Program-made: the position numbers and the translations under genes
Part shown: piece by piece, positions 23,937 to 30,873 of the stretch
Layout: each line of letters opens with the position of its first letter
Numbering within the stretch: the stretch's first letter is position 1
From: a virus
Length of the DNA stretch: 41,343 nt
Direction: 5' to 3' (one strand)
IMG/VR virus record: IMGVR_UViG_3300027852_000021
Location: 1-41,343 of that record
Notes under the pieces: generated by a model
The model's input: the letters and a program-made list of their open reading frames with translations, nothing else
The model's database searches: none
Told to the model about the DNA's origin: nothing

Positions 23937-25246
23937 TGTACCATCCTCTTTCTTGTAGTATATGTACCATCTGAGGTAATTGCCGTAGCTATCGTCCCGA
24001 TTGATACATCGGAATCATTAAATTGTTCAGCCGCCCCGCTTGCCTCGGTGAATACGGACTTGTTGACCAAGGCAATGAACGCTTTTTGCGTATACCATGC
24101 CATTTTGTTGGCTGTGGCAACATTGAGCTCGTCAAGATAGCCCGCCCTAGCTGCTGATAATCGAGTAAGCAAGGTGTCAACATTGGTGTCGATAATATCC
24201 TGCTTCGCCTCAGTCGCTAACAACCCATGCCCCGTGTCCATTTCTGCCTTAGTCGGAGGATCGTAGTCACTGAGTGCGGTATCGGCTTCAGTGTTGACCG
24301 AGGCTTTCATGGTTGCCGTTAAATCGCCGTTTGTAGGGGCGTTTGTGAGATTGGTACATGTTGCTATAGTGCCAATGTTAGTAAGGTGATCTCCATCTCC
24401 CCCCGCCTCGGTTAAATTAGTACCATCTGCTATGTGGTCTCGAATCGCTTCTATCGCATCCGTTTGAGCGGAAAAATTACCAGCCCCACTTCCACCGTCT
24501 GCATTTATAGCTGTGAGTTCTGTCGCGTTATCCATTTCTATAGCTGCGTCGCTACGGGCAAGTAGTTGGATATATTTCAAAAGTTTGGCTGGTATGTCGG
24601 TTGTGGTGTCGGCTGCTATAATATCAAGGATAAGGTCAAGCCGTCCGCCGTTAATCCAATCAGTTAATGCTCCCATGCGTGCTGCCGTGATCTCATTTGT
24701 GTTCGCAAGTTTTGTATCAAGATCAAGGCCACCAGCATCACTAATCGCTAACCCACCCGCAGCATCCGCCGCCGCCGCCGGAACCGCCGTACCCGCAAGC
24801 CCCCTGGTAGCAGAATAATTACTACATGCCGACTCAAGGTTGTTTGCCTCGGTTTCTTGGGTGTCTGCCCGGCCTATGGTTTTTATGTTGACATCCATAA
24901 ACCCATCATCCTTGGCTATATATTTACTATCCCAGGCCGCCTCGGACAGAACCATATATTCTTGTTTTACAGGTAGGCAGTCTGAATCGTCCTGGACAAT
25001 AACAACCAGCATACCCTCAGTATCCGTATAACTTGTTGTGAGGGTTAGGGAGTAATACCCTCGACAACCTGTCACAGCCGCCCATGTTGCCCCTGAGATG
25101 TCCACAACAGAAGTTGACCCGTGCTTTATGAGCTCCGCCTCATTACCGGATAATGCGATATCGGTCTGCGGAGTAAAGCCATCTCCCACATCGACAAAAG
25201 GGCCAACAGTAACAATGACCTGTGTATTCGCCCGTAATTCTTGCAT
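23933..25246 (-). CDS. Tail fibre / virion appendage protein
   Basis: A 437-aa Ala/Thr/Asp-rich protein. The N-terminal 100 residues form a beta module found in many environmental phage structural proteins: VDVGDGFTPQTDIALSG, then KHGSTSVVDISGATWAAVTG and YSLTLTTSYTDTEGMLVV. The rest has repetitive, low-complexity helical repeats (NLTEAGGDGDHLTN) and ends with a short beta domain. A fibre or spike-associated part is likely. It lies in a four-gene block between the late promoter and the terminase genes. Confidence 0.7.
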   Translation of the reverse strand: MQELRANTQVIVTVGPFVDVGDGFTPQTDIALSGNEAELIKHGSTSVVDISGATWAAVTGCRGYYSLTLTTSYTDTEGMLVVIVQDDSDCLPVKQEYMVLSEAAWDSKYIAKDDGFMDVNIKTIGRADTQETEANNLESACSNYSATRGLAGTAVPAAAADAAGGLAISDAGGLDLDTKLANTNEITAARMGALTDWINGGRLDLILDIIAADTTTDIPAKLLKYIQLLARSDAAIEMDNATELTAINADGGSGAGNFSAQTDAIEAIRDHIADGTNLTEAGGDGDHLTNIGTIATCTNLTNAPTNGDLTATMKASVNTEADTALSDYDPPTKAEMDTGHGLLATEAKQDIIDTNVDTLLTRLSAARAGYLDELNVATANKMAWYTQKAFIALVNKSVFTEASGAAEQFNDSDVSIGTIATAITSDGTYTTRKRMVQ

Positions 25247-26007
25247 TAATTAACTCCCATAAGCTGCTTATAGTGATGCGCTGCAATCGGAATTGACAGC
25301 CCGCCCCCCGCCGTTGCAACATAAGCCATTAAATTGATTGGCAATAGGTCGCCAAAAAACACATATGGGTTAATCTGTAGTTGAGAAATGCAGCCATCAG
25401 TCAATACCCTATCCCAGATATACGTAAGTACAATGGTTGATCTAAGATCATTAGATAGCCCACCAAAATGGCATAATGGATCTATATTGGTAAAATTTGT
25501 ATATCCAACAGAATCTCGAACATTATTACAACGAAAGTTAGCCGTTCCTTTGTTTAACGTCAGTGATAAATTTAATAGGTCATTTAAGCTAAAACCAACT
25601 ACAACAGTCCGAGGGTCGGCATCGCCCACCCTGAAGTGAACGTCATAATTGATCGTGCCGATATAAATACGGGTATCAGTTGATCCGACTCGATGTCGAA
25701 ATGTGTATCCTGTTTCAGTATCAACTCCGATAGGGATTACCTGTTGAAAAATTGTCATTGCCTGCGGGTTAAATCCCTTTGTTGGACTGGAAACTAAATC
25801 ATAACTAGCTGAATTAATGGATAATCCATAAATCGACCAATACCATGTCGCTAGACTGTCAATAGTTAAGTGGTTTTGATATTTTGAATAGTCCCGAACC
25901 GTAAGACCCCCTTTTTCGTCCATTAACCAGCAGCCCACCAAGCCTCTTGCTAATGGATGCGTCCAATTAATTTGCTGGCCTAAAAGTGGTTTTGGTTTAA
26001 AAATCAT
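25246..26007 (-). CDS. Concanavalin/LamG-like virion protein
   Basis: A 253-aa beta-rich protein. The N-terminus (NWTHPLARGLVGCWLMDEKG) and the following DYSKYQNHLTI are typical of phage LamG/concanavalin-like proteins, with a later VLTYIWDRVLTDGCISQL. Such domains bind carbohydrates. The C-terminus ends in a Gly-rich segment and HHYKQLMGV. It may be part of an appendage with the neighbouring fibre gene. Confidence 0.68.
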   Translation of the reverse strand: MIFKPKPLLGQQINWTHPLARGLVGCWLMDEKGGLTVRDYSKYQNHLTIDSLATWYWSIYGLSINSASYDLVSSPTKGFNPQAMTIFQQVIPIGVDTETGYTFRHRVGSTDTRIYIGTINYDVHFRVGDADPRTVVVGFSLNDLLNLSLTLNKGTANFRCNNVRDSVGYTNFTNIDPLCHFGGLSNDLRSTIVLTYIWDRVLTDGCISQLQINPYVFFGDLLPINLMAYVATAGGGLSIPIAAHHYKQLMGVN

Positions 26008-26015
26008 TGAATGCC

Positions 26016-26450
26016 TTAAAACTCAAAATTAACGGAAGAACCCTCGTCCTCAGCATCAGTAATAATATTTAGTACCGCAACCAGTCTGCAATGCTTTGTG
26101 ATCTGGAAAGCTGCGGAGTCAGAGGGCCAATTACTATTATCATCAGACTCTTCTAAATATAGGTAAAAATCCCCGGTAGAAGGGTTAATATCCGCTATAA
26201 CCTCTAAAAAGCCATTAATCCCGTAATATAGATTAGACGTATTGTCGTTAACGTCCCCCTCTTTTACAACTGTGGTTGCCCATGTGCCTGTAGTAAATCC
26301 CATATCGTCTGTGATTGTAGTGCCATAAGTTAGAGTGCCAGATACTAATTCCCATGGGCTTGATCTTACATTTACCCTTGCGCCATCGGCATAAGTAAGA
26401 GTATCATCCCCCACCCAATAGCCTTGATATCGCCAGTATTTTGCCAGCAT
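26016..26450 (-). CDS. Hypothetical structural beta protein
   Basis: A 144-aa protein. I take ATG 26450, behind GAGGGGGATGTTTAAT, just after the upstream stop. The longer frame to 26468 overlaps it. The sequence is Thr-, Asp- and aromatic-rich (FTTGTWATTVVKEGDVND, DFYLYLEESDDNSNW), typical of virion beta-sandwiches. It lacks any catalytic motif that I can name. Confidence 0.58.
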   Translation of the reverse strand: MLAKYWRYQGYWVGDDTLTYADGARVNVRSSPWELVSGTLTYGTTITDDMGFTTGTWATTVVKEGDVNDNTSNLYYGINGFLEVIADINPSTGDFYLYLEESDDNSNWPSDSAAFQITKHCRLVAVLNIITDAEDEGSSVNFEF

Positions 26451-26451
26451 A

Positions 26452-26817
26452 TTAAACATCCCCCTCATACCCTATAAATTCCAGGGTTTTTTGCTTTTCC
26501 TCAACAAATTCGGTGGTTAATGCCGTGAAGCGATCTTTAATCTCTTGCAATCGCTCTGCATTGGAGAGGTGCGGAAGTGAAAACGTAAAATTATCTTGCT
26601 TTTCTACAATTACCCCGGCCTTAAGGTCGCTATCCTCAGCTGGAGAAATGCCTGGCAATACAGAAATTATCTCACTTGCCCCGCCTTGCTCTAAAACAAC
26701 CGCCTCTCTCCAGGAGATATCCGCCACATTTGTACCATTCGCCGGGATAGGTATGTGGAATATAATGTTGATTGATTTATTGCGCTCTGATTGTGTTAAG
26801 AGATGAAAATTACTCAT
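26452..26817 (-). CDS. Hypothetical late protein with C-terminal coil
   Basis: A 121-aa protein. The first half is beta-like (SINIIFHIPIPANGTNVAD), and the second has a helix (LSNAERLQEIKDRFTALTTEF) ending in GYEGDV. The start ATG 26817 follows AGGAGGTAACAAACA. It may be a chaperone or appendage part of the fibre block. Unknown function. Confidence 0.6.
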   Translation of the reverse strand: MSNFHLLTQSERNKSINIIFHIPIPANGTNVADISWREAVVLEQGGASEIISVLPGISPAEDSDLKAGVIVEKQDNFTFSLPHLSNAERLQEIKDRFTALTTEFVEEKQKTLEFIGYEGDV

Positions 26818-26823
26818 TGTTTG

Positions 26824-27228
26824 TTACCTCCTCGCTAAATAACTCTTAATATCCTGTAAGGCTGCTATTATATTATCAATTGCCGATATAAGCAGGTTCT
26901 TAGGTGGAGTTAGGCCAGTATTGACCTCATTGGAAAACCCACTCTCTAAGTCCTGATTATCATAAGCCGTAACAACAAACCTTGTACGGACATCAGGTAG
27001 TCCAGTAACCGTATACTCAACAAGTGCAGGATCAGGGTTTTCGTCCTGCGCCAAGGTTATGACTATCGGAGTGTCATATCCCCCGCCCTCTGTTATGGCT
27101 GAATATATCTTGTACCCGGATAGGCCGTAGTCAGTGCATTGATCCCAACTTAAAGTCACGTCCATGGCCCGCGATAATATAGGAAATGCCAAAATAATCA
27201 TTAGTGCAAGCATTATGACTCGTTTCAT
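26824..27228 (-). CDS. Secreted or virion fibronectin-III-like protein
   Basis: A 134-aa protein, first gene of the late operon. Residues 1-20 form a signal-peptide-like segment (KRVIMLALMIILAFPILSRA). Residues 22-105 match a fibronectin type III fold (VTLSWDQCTDYGLSGYKIYS, then EYTVTGLPDVRTRFVVTAYD). The C-terminus is a helix. The signal peptide is odd for a virion protein and suggests export. ATG 27228 follows GGAGGCAAA. Confidence 0.7.
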   Translation of the reverse strand: MKRVIMLALMIILAFPILSRAMDVTLSWDQCTDYGLSGYKIYSAITEGGGYDTPIVITLAQDENPDPALVEYTVTGLPDVRTRFVVTAYDNQDLESGFSNEVNTGLTPPKNLLISAIDNIIAALQDIKSYLARR

Positions 27229-27308
27229 TTTGCCTCCATTGTAAACCTTTTTGCCTGTTTTCCAATATTATGTTAACTTTGAAAAGTAAAAAAAATTAAT
27301 TTAACCTA

Positions 27309-27345
27309 TAAACAAAAAAGCCTCCAGCGCATACACACCGAAGGC
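27309..27345 (-). terminator. Intrinsic terminator before the late operon
   Basis: On the minus strand GCCTTCGGTG pairs with CGCTGGAGGC (10 bp including G-U pairs, loop of six) and is followed by TTTTTTGTTT. On the plus strand the G-U pairs become C-A mismatches, so the terminator acts on minus-strand transcripts. It stands 80 bp ahead of the first late gene, and no good promoter lies between them. Confidence 0.8.
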
Positions 27346-27399
27346 GATATCTTTTTTAAGGCCACTATTTTCTTTGCCATTTAAAAACCCCTCACGGCC

Positions 27400-27435
27400 C
27401 GGAACATGCGCCGGATCATGTCACGGATCACGTCC
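27400..27435. repeat. Three 12-bp tandem repeats
   Basis: CGGAACATGCGC, CGGATCATGTCA and CGGATCACGTCC stand head to tail within the leader RNA region. The consensus is CGGATCATGTCx. They form part of the third stem of the leader and could also be protein-binding iterons. Confidence 0.45.
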
Positions 27436-27517
27436 AGGCCGCTATGAAAAGGAGGTTACGGGTGGTCAGCCCGTGGTGAAAAGATGCGGACAGCGTGGAG
27501 AGACACTGCCCACGACA

Positions 27518-27547
27518 ACTATACAAGCCCTTTTTTATGTGTGTCAA
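27518..27547 (-). promoter_or_regulatory. Late promoter candidate
   Basis: On the minus strand TTGACA (27547-27542), 18-bp spacer, TATAGT (27523-27518). The -35 is perfect and the -10 matches five of six. It drives the leader RNA and, if the terminator is passed, the whole 24-kb late operon. It overlaps the 3' end of the 58-aa gene. Confidence 0.8.
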
Positions 27548-27720
27548 GCATTTTTTTTAATCGGAAGAAACATTTGCTTTATTTTCCGAATAAAAAGGCG
27601 TTTCCGCATAAATTTAATGAGCTTATCATTGTTTTTCGCAACAGGCTGAAATAAGACCATAAATGGTAGGCTGTCAAGTAATTCTTTTTCACTAATAAAT
27701 AATTTATACAAAAATTGCAT
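27544..27720 (-). CDS. Small basic protein upstream of the late leader
   Basis: A 58-aa protein from ATG 27720, behind AAAAAAGGAGATAAGCGC. The first half is hydrophobic and aromatic (FLYKLFISEKELLDSLPFMVLF). The second is very basic (KLIKFMRKRLFIRKIKQMFL). It has its own promoter at 27758-27786. Its position just before the late promoter is where phages often keep their late regulator, so an antiterminator or leader-binding role is conceivable, but it is shorter than any Q protein I know. Confidence 0.55.
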   Translation of the reverse strand: MQFLYKLFISEKELLDSLPFMVLFQPVAKNNDKLIKFMRKRLFIRKIKQMFLPIKKNA

Positions 27721-27757
27721 GCGCTTATCTCCTTTTTTGTCAACATTATCTTTGCCT

Positions 27758-27786
27758 ACTATAAACCTTATCGCCGTTATTGTCAA
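27758..27786 (-). promoter_or_regulatory. Promoter for the 58-aa gene
   Basis: TTGACA (27786-27781 on the minus strand), a 17-bp spacer, TATAGT (27763-27758). The segment CAAAGATAA follows the -10 and recurs in the spacer of the divergent promoter at 27847-27875, which suggests a shared regulator. Confidence 0.78.
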
Positions 27787-27846
27787 TATTATGGCACCCT
27801 ACCTAGAAAAAAGTGTTTCAAGACAAAATAAATCTACATTATTTAC

Positions 27847-27875
27847 TTGACAAAGATAAGTTACTTTGGTAATAT
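27847..27875 (+). promoter_or_regulatory. Promoter of the small (+) operon
   Basis: TTGACA (27847-27852), 17-bp spacer, TAATAT (27870-27875). CAAAG...CTTTG (about 27851-27868) forms an inverted repeat across the spacer, an operator candidate. The RBS AGGGGGTGAG stands before the ATG at 27900. Confidence 0.78.
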
Positions 27876-27899
27876 TGGTTTAAAAGGGGGTGAGAACAA

Positions 27900-28055
27900 A
27901 TGAATTTACTGATTAAAAAGTTTCCCAACAAGTTACAAAAAGAACTGAAAATATTGGCAATACTAAAGGGCGTCAACACCTACGAGTTAATAATCGAAAT
28001 TTTGTGGGGATTTATTAATGAGAGGAAAAATAATAATTCAAAAATGGGTAACTGA
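27900..28055 (+). CDS. Small DNA-binding-like protein, possible ribbon-helix-helix
   Basis: A 51-aa protein, ATG 27900, first gene behind the promoter. The pattern LIKKFPNKLQKELKILAILK followed by GVNTYELIIEILWGFINER fits a strand-helix-helix (Arc/MetJ-like) regulator. It may control the divergent promoters. It overlaps the HNH gene by 38 bp in another frame. The sequence is short, so the fold assignment is tentative. Confidence 0.62.
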   Translation: MNLLIKKFPNKLQKELKILAILKGVNTYELIIEILWGFINERKNNNSKMGN

Positions 28056-28434
28056 AACACCTGATGAGTGTAGGCGGACGGCCAACTATTGGATGAAAAA
28101 ATTATATCCAGAAGTTGACTGGCATATACACTGCGTCCACCATATAGACCGCAACCCACTTAATAATAATTTAAACAACTTAAAAATAATGAACAAAAAG
28201 GATCATGTTATATATCACAATACAAAATTATCAACTCCCATTAGAACCACCTGTAAGCGGTTTATAAAAAATTATCGCTTCCAGGGGTTAAAAAGTTCCA
28301 CGTCTTTATCAAGCCATTTAAAAACCAACGAGGTTTGGGCTTGTAAATATGAAAAAACATTAATCACCGTATTGTCAAACGAAGGCAGAAAATACATAAT
28401 CACAGATACCGACAATCTATACGCTATCTATTAA
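28018..28434 (+). CDS. HNH endonuclease
   Basis: A 138-aa free-standing HNH protein. The core is VHHIDRNPLNNNLNNLKIMN followed by KKDHVIYHN, which gives the HH, N and H residues of the finger. The N-terminus has KWVTETPDECRRTANYWMKK, and the C-terminal part may bind DNA. Such enzymes in phages are often homing endonucleases or aid packaging. Here it sits in an early operon, away from the terminase, so homing is more likely. The start ATG 28018 lies inside the preceding gene. Confidence 0.82.
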   Translation: MRGKIIIQKWVTETPDECRRTANYWMKKLYPEVDWHIHCVHHIDRNPLNNNLNNLKIMNKKDHVIYHNTKLSTPIRTTCKRFIKNYRFQGLKSSTSLSSHLKTNEVWACKYEKTLITVLSNEGRKYIITDTDNLYAIY

Positions 28435-28472
28435 AAGCGAGCAACAATAAACAATTTTAAGGGGGAAAGAAG

Positions 28473-28748
28473 ATGAACCAGCAAGCAGAAAAAATCAAAA
28501 CTGAGATCGCAAAAGGATTTAACCAATTTACCCCAAACCCCATGATGACAATCGCAACAGAATATATCCTCTCAATCGACAATCCAGATTTTTGGATTGA
28601 CGAGGCAAGTTACTACATAGATAATCCAATTAATCTAATTATGGAGTTAACTCGAATCGGCTTACGTATCAAAGGCTTAGGGTTTGACACATTAGCCAAA
28701 ATGGACCAAAAAACAGGGGAAATTATAATCACTAAAATTACTTTATAA
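28473..28748 (+). CDS. Hypothetical early protein
   Basis: A 91-aa protein, ATG 28473, RBS AGGGGGAAAGAAG. It is helical, with an internal PNPMMTIATEYILSIDNPDF and a C-terminal ITKITL. No motif is recognised. It is part of the small early operon that runs to the terminator at 29612. Confidence 0.65.
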   Translation: MNQQAEKIKTEIAKGFNQFTPNPMMTIATEYILSIDNPDFWIDEASYYIDNPINLIMELTRIGLRIKGLGFDTLAKMDQKTGEIIITKITL

Positions 28749-28793
28749 TTAACCCCCACACACCGCCCTACGGGGCACACAGGAGGTAGGGAG

Positions 28794-28988
28794 ATGATAA
28801 CAACAAAGAAAGCAAAAAAGCTCTTGACCAAAAAAGATCAGCAACATTTGACAAAATCAAACATAAATAGCCTTGAAAAGCTTCAAAATCAAATTACGTG
28901 GATGAAGGAAACTCAACCCGAAGACCCGTGGAAGATATGTCCTGAGTGTTTTCGGATCGCACATAAACTTGGAATAGTAGAAAAATGA
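28794..28988 (+). CDS. Small basic protein with CPEC motif
   Basis: A 64-aa Lys-rich protein (MITTKKAKKLLTKKDQQHLT), ATG 28794 with AGGAGGTAGGGAG upstream. The C-terminus has KICPECFRIAHKLG, a CxxC with a His that may hold a metal only with a partner. Its stop overlaps the next start (ATGA). Confidence 0.65.
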   Translation: MITTKKAKKLLTKKDQQHLTKSNINSLEKLQNQITWMKETQPEDPWKICPECFRIAHKLGIVEK

Positions 28989-29209
28989 AACCACTGATAT
29001 TAACCCTACTCATAATCTTCTGCCCAGCATGGATAAACTCGGAACCAATAATTCCATGCCCCGCAGAGATAAGGATAATCAAAATGGCCCACAAATATCA
29101 TGGGATACGGGTAAGCACATGAGACAATGGAGAGTATTACTTTCTCCGGGACGGGGAAAAATGTAGGCTGTTTACCAGGGGATGTATAAACTTTTTAAAT
29201 CGGAGGTAG
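28985..29209 (+). pseudogene. Secreted small protein with an in-frame TGA
   Basis: From ATG 28985 a hydrophobic signal-like N-terminus (PLILTLLIIFCPAW) leads into a soluble part that stops at TGA 29120-29122, 45 residues. The same frame continues with protein-like sequence (DNGEYYFLRDGEKCRLFTRG) to TAG 29207-29209. A TGG in place of TGA would give one 74-aa protein (RVST-W-DNGEYYF). Either a nonsense change has truncated the gene or the stop is read through. Other genes use TGG for Trp and TGA as stop, so a changed code is unlikely. Confidence 0.55.
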
Positions 29210-29211
29210 AA

Positions 29212-29415
29212 ATGACACATAACCAGCAAGCCAAGAAACTATTATCCGACTTAAGAAACCTCATAAGAGTAGACTTTTATGAAGGAAGTAAGAAGGTGGC
29301 GGAATACCACCCAATGGATTTTAAAAGGGAAGTAAGAGAGGATGAGCTTTATTTCATTTTGCACGAGTCCGGGAAATTAGGCCGGACATGGGAAATAATA
29401 ACCAAGGAAGATTAA
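29212..29415 (+). CDS. Hypothetical early protein
   Basis: A 67-aa protein. I choose ATG 29212 (CGGAGGTAGAA upstream) over a longer start at 29182, which lies in the preceding gene and has no binding site. The sequence is helix then beta (NQQAKKLLSDLRNLIRVDFY, later EDELYFILHESGKLGRTWEI). No family is recognised. Confidence 0.65.
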   Translation: MTHNQQAKKLLSDLRNLIRVDFYEGSKKVAEYHPMDFKREVREDELYFILHESGKLGRTWEIITKED

Positions 29416-29429
29416 AAAAGGAGGAGAAA

Positions 29430-29606
29430 ATGAGTATCGAATTGGAGTTAAGAGGTAAAATCGTAAGGGGAGAAAAATATTATGAACTGGTGAGTTTTGG
29501 GATAGAGATAATCAAACTCGCAGGCGCACGACTCCAAACAATCAATGCCCGGCTGAAAAAAGAGAATGAAGGGTGGGAAGGATCACTCCATACCATCATA
29601 ATTTAA
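29430..29606 (+). CDS. Hypothetical early protein, last of its operon
   Basis: A 58-aa protein from ATG 29430 (AAAAAGGAGGAGAAA). It is a mixed helix (ELELRGKIVRGEKYYELVSF, KLAGARLQTINARLKKENEG). Six bases after its stop the GC-rich terminator begins. Function unknown. Confidence 0.65.
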   Translation: MSIELELRGKIVRGEKYYELVSFGIEIIKLAGARLQTINARLKKENEGWEGSLHTIII

Positions 29607-29611
29607 ATCCT

Positions 29612-29640
29612 GGGGGCCTCGGGCCCCCTTTATTTATTTA
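29612..29640 (+). terminator. Intrinsic terminator of the small (+) operon
   Basis: GGGGGCC and GGCCCCC (29612-29628) form a perfect 7-bp stem with a TCG loop, followed by TTTATTTATTTA. It separates the plus operon from the convergent replication operon. Confidence 0.85.
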
Positions 29641-29808
29641 CCCTCTGTAGACCCTGTTCCCAGCCGAACACAGTTTTTTGTGAACATCACCAACGGGGAC
29701 ATTACAAATATAACACCTAAGCTCTTTCGTGGGGTCCACCTCCTGGTTTAGCCTCTCCCAAACCCCTTGACGACACGGTGTGCCGTTGATTAACATTTTA
29801 TGTGTCAC
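29638..29808 (-). CDS. Cys-rich small protein, 3' part of a longer frame
   Basis: A GTG at 29808 behind AAGGGGGAACA starts a 56-aa protein with CYIC...H...C (LRCYICNVPVGDVHKKLC). The same frame is open upstream to the end of the helicase gene (about 29975), with no start codon, and looks coding (NYLYETVYCNHWERTISCDP). Thus the real product may be longer: a zinc-ribbon protein that lost its start, or a C-terminal part joined to the helicase by a +1 shift at its stop GGT-TAA. I annotate only the part with a usable start. Confidence 0.5.
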   Translation of the reverse strand: MTHKMLINGTPCRQGVWERLNQEVDPTKELRCYICNVPVGDVHKKLCSAGNRVYRG

Positions 29809-29932
29809 TGTTCCCCCTTTGTAGAACTGAGAATCAAATAAACCCCTTCGGCTCCAATCAGTGTTACCCCTTGGGTCACAACTAATTGTACGTTCCCAGT
29901 GATTACAATAGACTGTTTCGTATAAATAGTTT

Positions 29933-30712
29933 TTAACCTCTCTCCAACTCCTGTAGCCAGCCCCTTGTTTTTATCAATGGGACTACTTTTTTTCTTACGC
30001 CTGTACGCCTGTGGAATTCCACTTTTATTTGTGCTAAATTATCGTTCCCGTCATCATCTATCCTGTTAATTATAAAGACAGAATCGCTTTCCTGAGCGAT
30101 AATGCCGCTATCCCTAAGTATCCCATAATTTAAGTCTTTAGCCTTTATATCTTTAGGTATTTTAGTGGTATGACAGGCAAGAAATATGACCACATCCATT
30201 GTTACGGCAATACGCTTCAATCCCCTGACTAGCGTGCCTATCTCAAGGCTAGGATTCCTGCTTTGTGCCATGTCAAAAAGAAAGTGCAGGTGGTCAACAA
30301 AAACCACTTGGCAGAAAAACTTTTCCTTAGCCTCTTGGATCCGCTCAGTTATCCATGAAATTGAATTCGGCACGAGCTCCGCAGGCATAAACCCTGTTGG
30401 TAATGTCTCAAATTGGCCCAAGAATTGCCTTTGTGGAACTTCAAACTGAAACCACAAAGGATTCGCCCCCTGTGATGAAAAATTATTTGTCAATGTTTGG
30501 AGGAACAGCGTCTTACCGCCCTTTGTTGGCCCTGTGATAGTGTACAACTCCCCTAACATTAGGCCACCCTGTAGGTATTTATCTAATGTTGGGACCCCTG
30601 TTTCAAAAGATATTATGTCTTTTTGGTTTTTATATTTTTCTTTCACAACATGAAAAGGTAAAACCTGATCCTTCCCTTTGTAGTTAACTAACTTAACGCC
30701 ATCCTCAGACAT
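29933..30712 (-). CDS. DnaB-type replicative helicase, single domain
   Basis: A 259-aa RecA-fold ATPase. Walker A is GPTKGGKT (residues 61-68). Walker B-like VVFVDHLHFLF follows, then a sensor-like VVIFLACHTTKIP and a C-terminal VEFHRRTG with arginine finger candidates. It has the DnaB C-terminal fold but lacks the N-terminal collar domain, like other small phage helicases. It should unwind the phage DNA at the fork with the protein encoded at 31032-31784. Start ATG 30712 has GTGAGGTCAA upstream. Confidence 0.82.
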   Translation of the reverse strand: MSEDGVKLVNYKGKDQVLPFHVVKEKYKNQKDIISFETGVPTLDKYLQGGLMLGELYTITGPTKGGKTLFLQTLTNNFSSQGANPLWFQFEVPQRQFLGQFETLPTGFMPAELVPNSISWITERIQEAKEKFFCQVVFVDHLHFLFDMAQSRNPSLEIGTLVRGLKRIAVTMDVVIFLACHTTKIPKDIKAKDLNYGILRDSGIIAQESDSVFIINRIDDDGNDNLAQIKVEFHRRTGVRKKVVPLIKTRGWLQELERG

Positions 30713-30873
30713 TTGACCTCACTTTCATCCAGGCTTATGTTCTTCTCTATGAGATATTTCATTTCTTTGTCTTCACTCTGCAGGTATTGTTTACGAAGGG
30801 AATACAACATACCCAGGGATCTTTCTTTTTCATAAAGAAGGACAAGGATTTCTTTCCTACTCCAAACTTCCAT
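30688..30873 (-). CDS. Small charged helical protein
   Basis: A 61-aa protein from ATG 30873, overlapping both neighbours by 17-25 bp. It is almost all helix (SRKEILVLLYEKERSLGMLY, DKEMKYLIEKN). The tight overlaps with the helicase gene suggest a helicase partner or loader, but no motif shows it. Confidence 0.6.
   Translation of the reverse strand: MEVWSRKEILVLLYEKERSLGMLYSLRKQYLQSEDKEMKYLIEKNISLDESEVKCLRMALS

Larger units (their letters stand above)
27305..27511 (-). ncRNA. Structured leader RNA ahead of the late operon
   Basis: A promoter at 27518-27547 should start an RNA at about 27511, and a strong intrinsic terminator ends it near 27308. The roughly 200-nt product is more GC-rich than its surroundings. 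It folds locally: CGTGG/CCACG (5' hairpin), ACGGG/CCCGT, and CGGCC/GGCCG with inner GGA/TCC pairs. ACCUCCUUUU lies in the stretch between the second and third stems. No convincing gene fits in it. The layout equals the lambda pR' leader (6S RNA), where antitermination lets late genes be read. Confidence 0.6.

Noticed and set aside
27346-27470. Short minus-strand frames inside the leader RNA (including a 24-codon frame starting MAKKIVALKK)
   Set aside because: The 24-codon frame has a fair RBS, but its stop lies beyond the T tract of the terminator; the other has no start with an RBS.
27374-27649. Plus-strand 91-codon frame over the leader RNA region
   Set aside because: It has a TTG start with no binding site, an odd Cys/Arg-rich translation, and lies opposite the promoter, leader and 58-aa gene.
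28985-29209. A changed genetic code with TGA as Trp
   Set aside because: Trp is TGG in all other genes, and TGA ends many genes in overlaps such as ATGA.
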